A stretch of DNA of 34,878 bases from Clostridium sp. CAG:451 (GTDB lineage: Bacteria; Bacillota_I; Bacilli_A; RF39; UBA660), in assembly GCA_000438295.1 (NCBI GenBank), contig FR901049.1, forward strand, positions 1-34,878. The letters are read 5' to 3'. The translations under genes were made by a program, and so were the position numbers. Of this stretch, positions 1 to 6,983 are shown in pieces. The first letter of the stretch is position 1. Each line of letters begins with the position of its first letter. The notes below the pieces were generated by a model that saw only the letters and a program-made list of their open reading frames with translations, was not told the origin of the DNA and made no database searches.

Positions 1-34
1 TTATGTCTAATTTTATTAAAATATCAAAACTACT

Positions 35-73
35 CAAAAAAAGAGGCATATTCCTTTTTGAACATGCCTCTTT
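35..73 (-). terminator. Intrinsic terminator after the tyrS operon
   Basis: A perfect 10-bp inverted repeat (40-49 with 64-73, AAAGAGGCAT arms) is followed on the minus strand by a run of T. It lies about 40 bases past the stop of the last minus-strand gene. A second hairpin sits between that gene and this one. Confidence 0.8.
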
Positions 74-85
74 GTCAACAACCTG

Positions 86-112
86 AAAAGACTTATTAAC
101 AAAGTCTTTTTT
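86..112. terminator. Second hairpin, possible bidirectional terminator
   Basis: A 9-bp inverted repeat (86-94 with 102-110, AAAAGACTT arms) surrounds a 7-base loop. T-runs follow it in both directions, longer on the plus strand. On the minus strand it comes just after the stop codon at 114, so it may be the first of two tandem terminators. It could also stop plus-strand transcription entering the window. Confidence 0.55.
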
Positions 113-113
113 C

Positions 114-470
114 TTATGATATAAATATAGCATCAGTGTACTTATTAATAATAGATAGTACACTTTTTTCTGCTATAATTAAAATTTTTCCTTCTTTATA
201 TTTATTATTAATTTCTTCTATAAAAGAAGTAACATTTTCTTCTAATTCTTTATCTAAAGCATCAATTTTATTTACTATAACCTTATCACCTACTAATAAT
301 AAAGCTGTTCCAAAAGAAGCAATAGAAGTATCAGTATAACAATAATCAATTGAAATACCTTTCATCGTTAGAGCAAAAACTCTAGCCATTCTTATTCCCT
401 TCTCACTTAAAGGAGGATTTTTTTCTACTGATAAGTCTTTAGCAAATGGTTCTAGTAAATAATATTTCAT
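114..470 (-). CDS. Small histidine-phosphatase-fold protein without catalytic residues
   Basis: The 118-residue protein has the layout of the N-terminal half of the histidine phosphatase (phosphoglycerate mutase) superfamily. There is a first beta strand (MKYYLLEP), then PPLSEKGIRMA, matching the usual 'LTEKGreQA' segment, then DYCYTDTSIASFGTALLL, matching 'ysSplkRaxqTA', and finally KILIIAEKSVL, matching the 'vlvVsHg' strand. The RHG triplet is replaced by LEP, the middle Arg is gone, and the second His is replaced by Glu-Lys. All phosphate-pocket residues are therefore absent, so catalysis is not expected and a binding or regulatory role is inferred. Its ATG overlaps the stop of the upstream propeller gene by one base (TAATG), which suggests translational coupling. 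The family call rests on pattern matching and is moderately sure. Confidence 0.6.
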   Translation of the reverse strand: MKYYLLEPFAKDLSVEKNPPLSEKGIRMARVFALTMKGISIDYCYTDTSIASFGTALLLVGDKVIVNKIDALDKELEENVTSFIEEINNKYKEGKILIIAEKSVLSIINKYTDAIFIS

Positions 471-1732
471 TATTTAACTATCTTTCCATTTTTATTATAT
501 TTCAAGAAGTAAGGGATTAAATCTTTATTATTACCACCTAGTTCTTTAGAAGATGTTTGTCCAACAATCGTATAGCCATCTTTTGTTACTAACATATCAC
601 TAAAGTAAATATCTCTACTACCAGTCTCTGTTTTTTTAGTAATTTCTTCTCCATCTTTCTTATATCTAGCAAAGATACCACTATATCTAAAGACATTATA
701 AGAATCAGTTGATTCTTTTTTATCTTTCTTAGCTGTATGACCAATAGCTACTATATTATCACCATCTACTACTACTTTATTAAATCTAGCAGAACTGTTA
801 ACTCTATATCTCTTTTCATATTTGATATTACCATCTTTATCATATCTTAGTAAGACTGCTTCTGTTTTCTTATCGTTATCATTTGCTTCTATATTAGTTG
901 TTTTACCACCTACTACTACAAAATCATCATCTATTTTAGCCATTGATGAGAAACCAACTACATCAGTATATTCATAAGTCTTAATAAATTCTTTTTCTCC
1001 AGTTTTACTAAATTTAGCAAAAAATCCATATCTAGTAGCATCTTTTCCGACAAGATAAATTGCATCATCATCTACTACTACATCATTAAATATTCCTGAT
1101 TTACTACCACCATAATTAGTACGCCATTTCTCTTTTAAATCAAAGTCATACTTAACCATAATAGCCCCACCATCAGGATCATTTCCAATAGTCATATTTT
1201 CTAAAATACTTTGTCCTATAACTAAATACCCATCATCCATTACTACTACTTTAGTAAACTTAGTATCACCTGCTATTTGTAAAGTCTTAGAATTTATTTG
1301 TTTACCATTTTTATCATAAGTAACAATTAACCCATCCTTAGTTTTTTCCTTAACTTGAGTCTTAGTATAAGCAGCAGAACCTACAGCAATATAACCGTCT
1401 TTAGTTTGTTTAGCATCATAGAAATAAGAATCATATCCTTTAGTATAAGCACTTTCAAATACTATTTTTTCATTCTTATCATATTTAACTAACTTAGCTT
1501 TTTGATAGTATTTACTATACTTATTATATTTACTATGTTTAAAGTCACTACTACCACTACCTAAGTAACCATCTTTTAGTTTTTCAATTGAACTTAAGGT
1601 ATCAACATAAACAGTATTATTATTAGCTTGATAAATTTTAACTCCTATATAAATACCTTCTACTACTATAATAGCAATACACACTACCACCAAAAATTTT
1701 AACCATCTTAATAATTTTTTATTCTTTTCCAT
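470..1732 (-). CDS. Membrane-anchored extracytoplasmic beta-propeller-like protein
   Basis: 420 residues. A short basic N-terminus is followed by one hydrophobic segment (about residues 11-30), then a long hydrophilic domain probably outside the cell. That domain repeats a pattern of 'DGYhhhGxS' turns (for example around 53, 112, 167, 221, 270, 325 and 394) alternating with 'hhxYDKxGK' hairpins (around 82, 137, 193, 296). This is the usual look of a six- or seven-bladed WD40/PQQ-like propeller. No catalytic or sorting motif is visible, so the function is unknown; ligand binding or envelope sensing are possible. AGGTG precedes the ATG at a suitable distance. The start lies 8 bases from the tyrS stop, so it is probably cotranscribed with tyrS under the T-box, which is odd for a surface protein. 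Confidence 0.65.
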   Translation of the reverse strand: MEKNKKLLRWLKFLVVVCIAIIVVEGIYIGVKIYQANNNTVYVDTLSSIEKLKDGYLGSGSSDFKHSKYNKYSKYYQKAKLVKYDKNEKIVFESAYTKGYDSYFYDAKQTKDGYIAVGSAAYTKTQVKEKTKDGLIVTYDKNGKQINSKTLQIAGDTKFTKVVVMDDGYLVIGQSILENMTIGNDPDGGAIMVKYDFDLKEKWRTNYGGSKSGIFNDVVVDDDAIYLVGKDATRYGFFAKFSKTGEKEFIKTYEYTDVVGFSSMAKIDDDFVVVGGKTTNIEANDNDKKTEAVLLRYDKDGNIKYEKRYRVNSSARFNKVVVDGDNIVAIGHTAKKDKKESTDSYNVFRYSGIFARYKKDGEEITKKTETGSRDIYFSDMLVTKDGYTIVGQTSSKELGGNNKDLIPYFLKYNKNGKIVK

Positions 1733-1740
1733 CTTTTCAC

Positions 1741-2973
1741 CTACTTAAATACTATAATGAAGTACTTCTTCTTTCCTCTTCTAATTATAATATATTTTTC
1801 TTCAATTGCAACTTCTTTTGTAACCATAAATTCTAAATCTGTTATTTTTTTACCGTTTATGCTAATACTTCCATTAGTAATAAATTCACGAGCTTCTCTT
1901 TTACTTTTACAAATTCCCATTTCTACTAATAAATCTACTAATAGATATTCTTTATCTATTTCTTGTTGTTCTATTCCCTTAAAGGCTTGTTCTATTTCTT
2001 TAGAAGTTAAAGATGCTATATCACCACTAAATAATGATTCACTTATCTTAACAGCTTGTTTATAGGCATCCTCTCCATGAAGATATGTTATTACTTCATA
2101 AGCCAATCTCTTCTGAGCAATTCGTTTTTCTGGTGTTTCATTATGTTCCTTCATAATAGATTCTATCTCTTCTTTATTTAAGAAGGTATATTTCTTAAGA
2201 TATTCTTCCATCATTATATCTTCAAAGTTTAATATATATTGATACATTTCATAGCTAGTAGTCTTTTCTTCATCTAACCATAAAGCATTTCCATAACTCT
2301 TACCTAACTTCTTACCAGTAGAATCAACAATTAAAGGTACAGAAAAAGCGTATACTTCTTCATTATTTAATTTTCTTATTAATTCTATTCCTGTAGTTAA
2401 ATTACCCCATTGATCAGATCCACCAAACTGTAAATCAGCTCCATAATGGTCATGAATATATTTAAAGTCATATCCTTGAATTAGCATATAAGAAAATTCA
2501 GCATAAGAAATACCAATATCCATCTGTCTTTTTACTAAATCTTTATTAATCATGTAAGAGACATTTACATACTTTCCAACATCTCTTAAGAAATCAATAT
2601 AGTTATAGTCTTTAAACCAATCATAGTTATTAACTACTAATGTATCTTCACCAAATAGTTTTTGCATTTGTTTTTTAATCTTTACAAAGTTACTTTCTAT
2701 AACTTTAATATCAGCTTTTTCTCTTTCTCCAGTACCTCTAGGGTCTCCAACTCTTCCTGTAGCACCTCCTACTAAGATTATTGGTTTATGTCCTGCTCTT
2801 CTTAATCTTTCAGCAACTAAGAAAGTAGGAAACTGTCCAATATGAAGGCTATCAGCAGTAGGATCTGCCCCTATATAGAAAGTCATTCCACCTTTATTTA
2901 ATTTTTCTTCTAACTCTAAAGATGTCACATCTTTAATTAAACCTCTCCATTTTAAATCTTCATATAATGTCAT
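1741..2973 (-). CDS. tyrS: Tyrosine--tRNA ligase
   Basis: Charges tRNA-Tyr with tyrosine in the cytoplasm. It is a class I synthetase of bacterial TyrS type, 410 residues, within the normal length. The HIGH-like motif is HIGQ at 44-47 after GADPTADSL. GGSDQWGN (184-191) contributes to the tyrosine pocket. The KMSKS loop is KLGKS at 222-226. An S4 RNA-binding domain occupies roughly residues 340-400. The C-terminus carries a few residues beyond the usual RRGKKKY ending. AGGAGG lies directly upstream of the ATG. A T-box leader with a UAC specifier precedes it, so expression should rise when tRNA-Tyr is uncharged. Confidence 0.97.
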   Translation of the reverse strand: MTLYEDLKWRGLIKDVTSLELEEKLNKGGMTFYIGADPTADSLHIGQFPTFLVAERLRRAGHKPIILVGGATGRVGDPRGTGEREKADIKVIESNFVKIKKQMQKLFGEDTLVVNNYDWFKDYNYIDFLRDVGKYVNVSYMINKDLVKRQMDIGISYAEFSYMLIQGYDFKYIHDHYGADLQFGGSDQWGNLTTGIELIRKLNNEEVYAFSVPLIVDSTGKKLGKSYGNALWLDEEKTTSYEMYQYILNFEDIMMEEYLKKYTFLNKEEIESIMKEHNETPEKRIAQKRLAYEVITYLHGEDAYKQAVKISESLFSGDIASLTSKEIEQAFKGIEQQEIDKEYLLVDLLVEMGICKSKREAREFITNGSISINGKKITDLEFMVTKEVAIEEKYIIIRRGKKKYFIIVFK

Positions 2974-2995
2974 ATTTATTCCTCCTTAAAATATA

Positions 2996-3200
2996 AAAAG
3001 TTTCTACAAATATAAGGACGGATATCATCCGCGGTACCACCTTATTTCATAGAAACTATGCTCTTAATAGATTAACGCTCTAACACGATTCTTTCTCCCA
3101 ATGTGTATTTCATCTAAAACATTATCTTAGTTCCCACCAACCACTAAGTCTCTTAAATAATTATTCTAAACTACTATCATTCTTCACAGAAATCTAGAAC
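2996..3200 (-). promoter_or_regulatory. Tyrosine T-box leader
   Basis: The conserved T-box sequence (AAGGTGGTACCGCGG on the minus strand) is at 3029-3043. It is embedded in a stem whose arms (about 3041-3055 and 3001-3016) can form a terminator followed by CTTTTTATATTT, just before the tyrS ribosome binding site. Upstream, the Stem I apical segment AGTGGTTGGTGGGAAC is clear at about 3131-3146. A UAC triplet at 3107-3105 in the specifier-loop region matches a tyrosine codon, which agrees with the downstream gene. Uncharged tRNA-Tyr would favour the antiterminator. Confidence 0.93.
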
Positions 3201-3201
3201 T

Positions 3202-3230
3202 ACTATAACATTTTCTTAGAAAGATAGCAA
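3202..3230 (-). promoter_or_regulatory. Sigma-A-type promoter of the tyrS T-box operon
   Basis: On the minus strand, TTGCTA (3230-3225) and TATAGT (3207-3202) are separated by 17 bases, directly upstream of the T-box Stem I. The promoter lies only 16 bases past the stop of the preceding gene, and no clear terminator was seen between them. Confidence 0.75.
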
Positions 3231-3245
3231 GCATTTAGAACAGTT

Positions 3246-5123
3246 TTATGAACCGAATTTTACAACAAATGGATTAAGAGCACTCCCATCGCCTTTAGAG
3301 ATAGTCACATCCCGTTTTAAATTAATTACTGCCCTAACATAAGAAGTATCTGTTGCTCGAATGCTAAGATAAAAATAATAATAATATACCGTAAAAATAT
3401 TAGCAGTAGAATCACTGAAAGTAAAACTAGAAGGTGAAAAAGTAAAATAATTACTTGCATTATATAAATAATAATTACTATTGACAGAGTTTAAATTTCC
3501 ACCAGCAAGAGCTACTTCATCGGCTAAGATTAATCCTACTGGATAATCTAGTTTTGCACTAGTACCTGATACTCTAAATTTATCATTATCTTGACTGCAC
3601 TTTAAACTTGGTGAATTTTTAATAAATAATCTATTATAAGGACCATATTGAGTAAAAGAATCCAGTTTATAGCCATCACCATACGTTAAACTTCTATCGT
3701 TACAAAATGTTTCATCTGCTAAGTATGAAGAATAATTTATAAGATTTTCTTTATACCAATTATCTAGTGTTATTTTGATTGGGGAATCTGTTGTATTTGT
3801 TTGGGCTGATAGTAAACTATTTGAACTATATGATATTGGTTGTACTTTCATTGTATTAGCATCACTATATCCTGTCACTTTATAAACCACATTACAGCTT
3901 GTATTCAAACAACTATACAACTGATTACTTACTATTTCATCATGATTATCATTCCAGGTTAGTTGCTTTATATCTCCTGTTAACGTAAATTTTTTGGTTG
4001 ATTCATCAAAAGTATATCCTGTTCCATAATCATATTTTTGAGTATTTGTAAACCATCTATAAATAATAGACTCATTATTTTCATATAGTGAAAAATCTTC
4101 ATTATATTTATATCCTACATAGGTTGGATCCCAAAACTTACTATTAAATTGAGATTTACCTATTGTTGTAGCATCTCCGGTATCTGATACTGATTTTCCA
4201 GAGTATATCATTCTAACACTTCCATCACCATTACGACGAATGATCCTCCATAAGAATCCTGCAAATGACACATAGTTATTTCTTACTGCTCCTCTATAAT
4301 AATAACTCTCCCCTTCATCATCTTCTGTCATGTAAAGTCCATCTGTTTCACTATCATTTGGTGCTATCTTACTAAAGTCTGGTGTTCCTTTAGCTTTTAT
4401 AGCTGTCTTTGCCTCTTCGACACTCTTCTCATGATTATTCATTACTAACATACAATCTGATAAAGTTGTAAAGCCATTATTATAACAATACTGGTCTTCT
4501 AATAGTGCTACGTTATTACTTCCTGCTCCATAAACATTTATTTTTGTTTTATATATTTGGTTTCCATCATCATTTTGAGGATTATAAGTTTCATCTACCC
4601 ATAATCTTAATCTATATGTAATTGAAGTTTCTCCTTGTTCAGCTAAATTCCCAGTAAACATACTAAATACTCCAGCTGGTCTTCCGGTATAGATATTCTC
4701 TTCTTTTTCTGCATAATATTTTCTTGGAGCCATTACTTCAGTTTCAGAACCATTACTATTAACTTTAGTTAAATAATAATAGATATTATCACTACTAAAA
4801 GTATTGCCATCTTCTTCTTGAGCGACTATCTCATAGTTAATATCCATGTTACCTTTAATCGATGATTTTACAGTAAAGTCAAAGTATTCTCCGTCACCTA
4901 GTTGCTTTTTTCCAGTAGCCTGTGTTGTGGGTAAGGCATTATTAAGACTAATAGTATTTTCACTCTCTTCATAACTCATAGAAATAGCACCTGTTGTAAT
5001 TGTATTTAGCTTATTACCTGGTCCTTTAAATTGAAATGCTGCATAACTGATTTCAATAACCATTATTAACATAATTATTGAAAAACTTATTGTTAAAATA
5101 TTCTTTAATTTTTCTTTACTCAT
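3246..5123 (-). CDS. Large secreted surface protein with TasA-like N-terminal domain
   Basis: 625 residues. A short basic stretch and hydrophobic segment (about 10-29) end in SYAAF, like signal peptides of TasA/camelysin-type proteins. Residues about 35-200 look like a beta-rich domain opening with NTITTGAISMSY, as in that family. A Cys-containing linker follows (QYCYNNG, then LSDCM). The central module contains VSFAGFLWRIIRRNGDGS; similar WRIIRxNGDGS segments recur in hypothetical surface proteins of gut Bacilli (from memory). Further Cys residues occur in pairs. The end, KGDGSALNPFVV, resembles 'GDGTxxNPYVV' tails, with no LPXTG motif or C-terminal membrane helix. A role in surface structures or adhesion is inferred. 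The AAAGG ribosome site is 11 bases from the ATG. The leader holds an intrinsic terminator about 30 bases upstream and no obvious strong promoter, so attenuation is likely. Confidence 0.7.
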   Translation of the reverse strand: MSKEKLKNILTISFSIIMLIMVIEISYAAFQFKGPGNKLNTITTGAISMSYEESENTISLNNALPTTQATGKKQLGDGEYFDFTVKSSIKGNMDINYEIVAQEEDGNTFSSDNIYYYLTKVNSNGSETEVMAPRKYYAEKEENIYTGRPAGVFSMFTGNLAEQGETSITYRLRLWVDETYNPQNDDGNQIYKTKINVYGAGSNNVALLEDQYCYNNGFTTLSDCMLVMNNHEKSVEEAKTAIKAKGTPDFSKIAPNDSETDGLYMTEDDEGESYYYRGAVRNNYVSFAGFLWRIIRRNGDGSVRMIYSGKSVSDTGDATTIGKSQFNSKFWDPTYVGYKYNEDFSLYENNESIIYRWFTNTQKYDYGTGYTFDESTKKFTLTGDIKQLTWNDNHDEIVSNQLYSCLNTSCNVVYKVTGYSDANTMKVQPISYSSNSLLSAQTNTTDSPIKITLDNWYKENLINYSSYLADETFCNDRSLTYGDGYKLDSFTQYGPYNRLFIKNSPSLKCSQDNDKFRVSGTSAKLDYPVGLILADEVALAGGNLNSVNSNYYLYNASNYFTFSPSSFTFSDSTANIFTVYYYYFYLSIRATDTSYVRAVINLKRDVTISKGDGSALNPFVVKFGS

Positions 5124-5153
5124 TTCTTACTCATCCTTTCTATTTAATAAACA

Positions 5154-5187
5154 CAAAAAAGATAGGACTACATCTATAGTTCTATCT
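5154..5187 (-). terminator. Intrinsic terminator inside the surface-protein leader
   Basis: On the minus strand AGATAG-A-ACTA, a 6-base loop, then TAGT-C-CTATCT forms a 10-bp stem with one mismatch (arms 5177-5187 and 5160-5170). Six T residues follow. It lies 31 bases before the start at 5123, leaving no room for a standard promoter in between. It may end the YtxG/YtxH operon, act as an attenuator for the surface gene, or both. Confidence 0.8.
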
Positions 5188-5201
5188 CTAAAGCACAATA
5201 A

Positions 5202-5288
5202 AAGAAAGTAGTTTGGCTACTTAAGGCCCCCCCCCATGTTAACTAGTTGTAAACTTGTTTCATTCATGTTGGGCACCTCTACTTTCTT
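5202..5288 (-). promoter_or_regulatory. Competing RNA helices around the leader peptide
   Basis: On the minus strand AAGAAAGTAG (5288-5279) can pair perfectly with CTACTTTCTT (5211-5202), enclosing the leader ORF and part of its ribosome site. The same 3' arm can pair with AAGTAG (5222-5217), which carries the leader stop codon, in a local 6-bp hairpin with a 5-base loop. The two pairings exclude each other. I match it to no known riboswitch class. Confidence 0.5.
5217..5267 (-). CDS. 16-residue leader peptide ORF with a G9 tract
   Basis: The minus-strand ORF reads MNETSLQLVNMGGGLK and ends in TAG. GAGGTG (5279-5274) is 6 bases upstream of the ATG, an ideal ribosome site. The Gly triplet is encoded by part of a run of nine G (5227-5235), a slippage-prone tract. 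The ORF begins 29 bases after the YtxH-like stop and ends inside a small hairpin. A terminator and the 625-residue surface gene follow. The peptide matches no family I recognise. It could be a cis-acting leader peptide or simply a short operon gene. The ribosome site, start and stop are plain in the sequence; the role is inference. Confidence 0.55.
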   Translation of the reverse strand: MNETSLQLVNMGGGLK

Positions 5289-5296
5289 AAATATTT

Positions 5297-5713
5297 TTAT
5301 TTTCCTGCTTTTTCTAATTTTTCTAACACTTCATTAGTAACATCAATAGCTTTAAGACGCATATCTTCTGCTGCTTGTTCTAAAACAGGAGTTCCTTTTT
5401 CTACAGCAAGATTAACTAGTTCTTGACATTTTTTCTTAATGTCTGCCGCTTTCTTCTTAGCTATCTTTAAAGCCTTTTCTTTATCAAGGTCTTCTAATTC
5501 TTCCTTGATTTCATCAACTTTTCTTTCAAAAGTTTCTTTAACTTCTTCCATATTGATATCCTTAGCTTTATTAACTAATTCATCCATCTTCTCTTTTAGT
5601 TCTTTTCTAGTTTCACTACCTTTTTTAGGAGCGAATAAAATACCTAGTCCTGCTCCAATAGCAGCTCCTGCAATGAACTTACCTAGTCCACTTTTCTTTT
5701 TTTCACAACTCAT
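5297..5713 (-). CDS. YtxH-like general-stress protein
   Basis: 138 residues from the chosen start. The N-terminus has a short Gly/Ala-rich hydrophobic segment (GKFIAGAAIGAGLGILFAP) followed by KKGSETRKEL, the signature of the YtxH family. A long charged helical tail follows, probably a coiled coil. An ATG nine bases further upstream abuts the AGGAGG with no spacer, so the ATG at 5713, with 9-base spacing, is preferred (MSCEKKK). It overlaps the end of the YtxG-like gene by 11 bases. In Bacillus subtilis ytxG and ytxH are adjacent in a stress operon. The molecular function is not known; membrane association is inferred from the hydrophobic segment. Confidence 0.8.
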   Translation of the reverse strand: MSCEKKKSGLGKFIAGAAIGAGLGILFAPKKGSETRKELKEKMDELVNKAKDINMEEVKETFERKVDEIKEELEDLDKEKALKIAKKKAADIKKKCQELVNLAVEKGTPVLEQAAEDMRLKAIDVTNEVLEKLEKAGK

Positions 5714-5999
5714 CTTCAACATCCTCCTTTTTCTGTTTTCTTTTTTTTACCAAACTTTTAATTGTCCCCATTATTGTTGATGCGATAGTATCAGTAACAA
5801 CAGTTGCTTTAGTAGTAATAAAATCCATTACATTAAATAATCCACTCATAGAATCCATTTTTTTTTCTAAATCATCTAGTAGTGTATTAATTCTAGTAAC
5901 TGTTTCTAATGATCTAATACCTAGTATAATTAATACAATAATAAGAACAATTAGAAGACAATACATTACTGCTGGTAAAAACACATTGACAAATTCCAT
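5703..5999 (-). CDS. YtxG/DUF948-like membrane protein
   Basis: 98 residues with one strong N-terminal transmembrane helix (about 9-28). A heptad-like segment (TVTRINTLLDDLEKKMDSM) follows, then a basic and acidic tail ending in EDVEDEL. This is the layout of DUF948/YtxG proteins, and the adjacent YtxH-like gene supports the call. It stops with TGA, evidence for the standard code. AAAGGAAG precedes the ATG. It likely acts at the inner face of the membrane with its YtxH-like partner; the exact role is unknown. Confidence 0.7.
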   Translation of the reverse strand: MEFVNVFLPAVMYCLLIVLIIVLIILGIRSLETVTRINTLLDDLEKKMDSMSGLFNVMDFITTKATVVTDTIASTIMGTIKSLVKKRKQKKEDVEDEL

Positions 6000-6025
6000 A
6001 ACTAATCTTCCTTTCTCTATTATAA

Positions 6026-6970
6026 CTAATTTTCTTTAGTATCATCATACATTGAGTCAAATAAATCAAATAAATTATCTTCAAGTTCTGGTTCGGTATC
6101 TTCTTTATGTCTTAAATCACTTCTTCTACCAGTTTTTCTCTCATGAGAAATATCTTTATAGTCAACATTATATTCTAATCCTAAATCTTCAAAATATTCC
6201 TCAGCATCCCCTACAGTTACCTTTGGAACAGCAGGAGTATTATCAGTAATATCTTCTAACATAGAATTAGTATCTGCTTCTTCCTCACTAATTTCCTTAT
6301 ATTTTTTTCTATCATCTAAATAGTCATCATCTTTTTTTTCTTTAGCACTAGATGTTAACTCTTCATCAAAAATATCATCATTACCACCATAAGCTTTAGC
6401 TCTAACACTATCTACATCTAGTTTACGAGAAGAATAACTACTTGTTATTCTAACTTCTTTCTTAGTTGTAACTTCTTCTTTTGCTTCACCAGAATCAATT
6501 AAACCATAAATTGGTGAAATAACAGGTGACGGATGGAAAGTTTTCTTTGTTTCTTTCTTCTCATAAGTACCATAACTTTCAATCTTAATCTCTTCTTTTT
6601 TATTTCCATAAGGAAGCTTCTCAGGCTTTTTTTCCACAGGTCTTGGTGGATAAGCTGGATGAAAGTCTTGCGGTACTTCTCTTCTTTCCACAGGTTTTGG
6701 TTTCTCCTCAACTCTTGTAGGCGTTTTTTCTCTAATATCAACAAAATCATCTTCACTAATAGCTGGAAATTTAAAAGTCTTCTTTTCTTCTTTTGGTAAT
6801 TCTTCTTTTACTTCATCTTCTTCAAAGACAGCTTCTTCCCTTCTTTCTCTTCTTGTCTCTGGTAAAACTATCTTCTTAGCAATAGGCTTTTCCTTTTTAT
6901 CCTTTTTTTCTTCTACTTCTACATACTCTTCTTCAAAAAGAGCATTCTTTAACTTATCTAGTATTTTCAC
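6026..6970 (-). CDS. Charged, mostly disordered protein of unknown function
   Basis: 314 residues, very rich in Glu and Lys and probably disordered, with no signal peptide or membrane helix. A GTG at 6970 is chosen because GAGGTG lies 6 bases upstream; a TTG ten codons earlier has no ribosome site and overlaps the preceding gene. Islands of non-charged sequence look like short binding motifs: VKILDKLKNALF at the N-terminus, FKFPAISEDDF (about 66-76), and FHPSPVISPIYGLID (about 145-159). This layout suits a scaffold or adaptor with several short docking motifs. It sits between a lipoprotein and the YtxG/YtxH-like pair in one apparent operon, which suggests an envelope-linked job. I do not recognise the family. 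Confidence 0.65.
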   Translation of the reverse strand: MKILDKLKNALFEEEYVEVEEKKDKKEKPIAKKIVLPETRRERREEAVFEEDEVKEELPKEEKKTFKFPAISEDDFVDIREKTPTRVEEKPKPVERREVPQDFHPAYPPRPVEKKPEKLPYGNKKEEIKIESYGTYEKKETKKTFHPSPVISPIYGLIDSGEAKEEVTTKKEVRITSSYSSRKLDVDSVRAKAYGGNDDIFDEELTSSAKEKKDDDYLDDRKKYKEISEEEADTNSMLEDITDNTPAVPKVTVGDAEEYFEDLGLEYNVDYKDISHERKTGRRSDLRHKEDTEPELEDNLFDLFDSMYDDTKEN

Positions 6971-6983
6971 TTTATTCACCTCA

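Noticed and set aside
5202..5288. Similarity of GTAGAGGTGC to the start of the lysine riboswitch
   Set aside because: Only the first ten bases agree. The rest of the lysine riboswitch (K-turn, loop E, five-way junction) is absent and the element is too short.
6499..6799. Open frames on both strands inside the disordered-protein gene
   Set aside because: They are shadows of the biased Glu/Lys codons; neither has a ribosome site and both overlap the supported gene.
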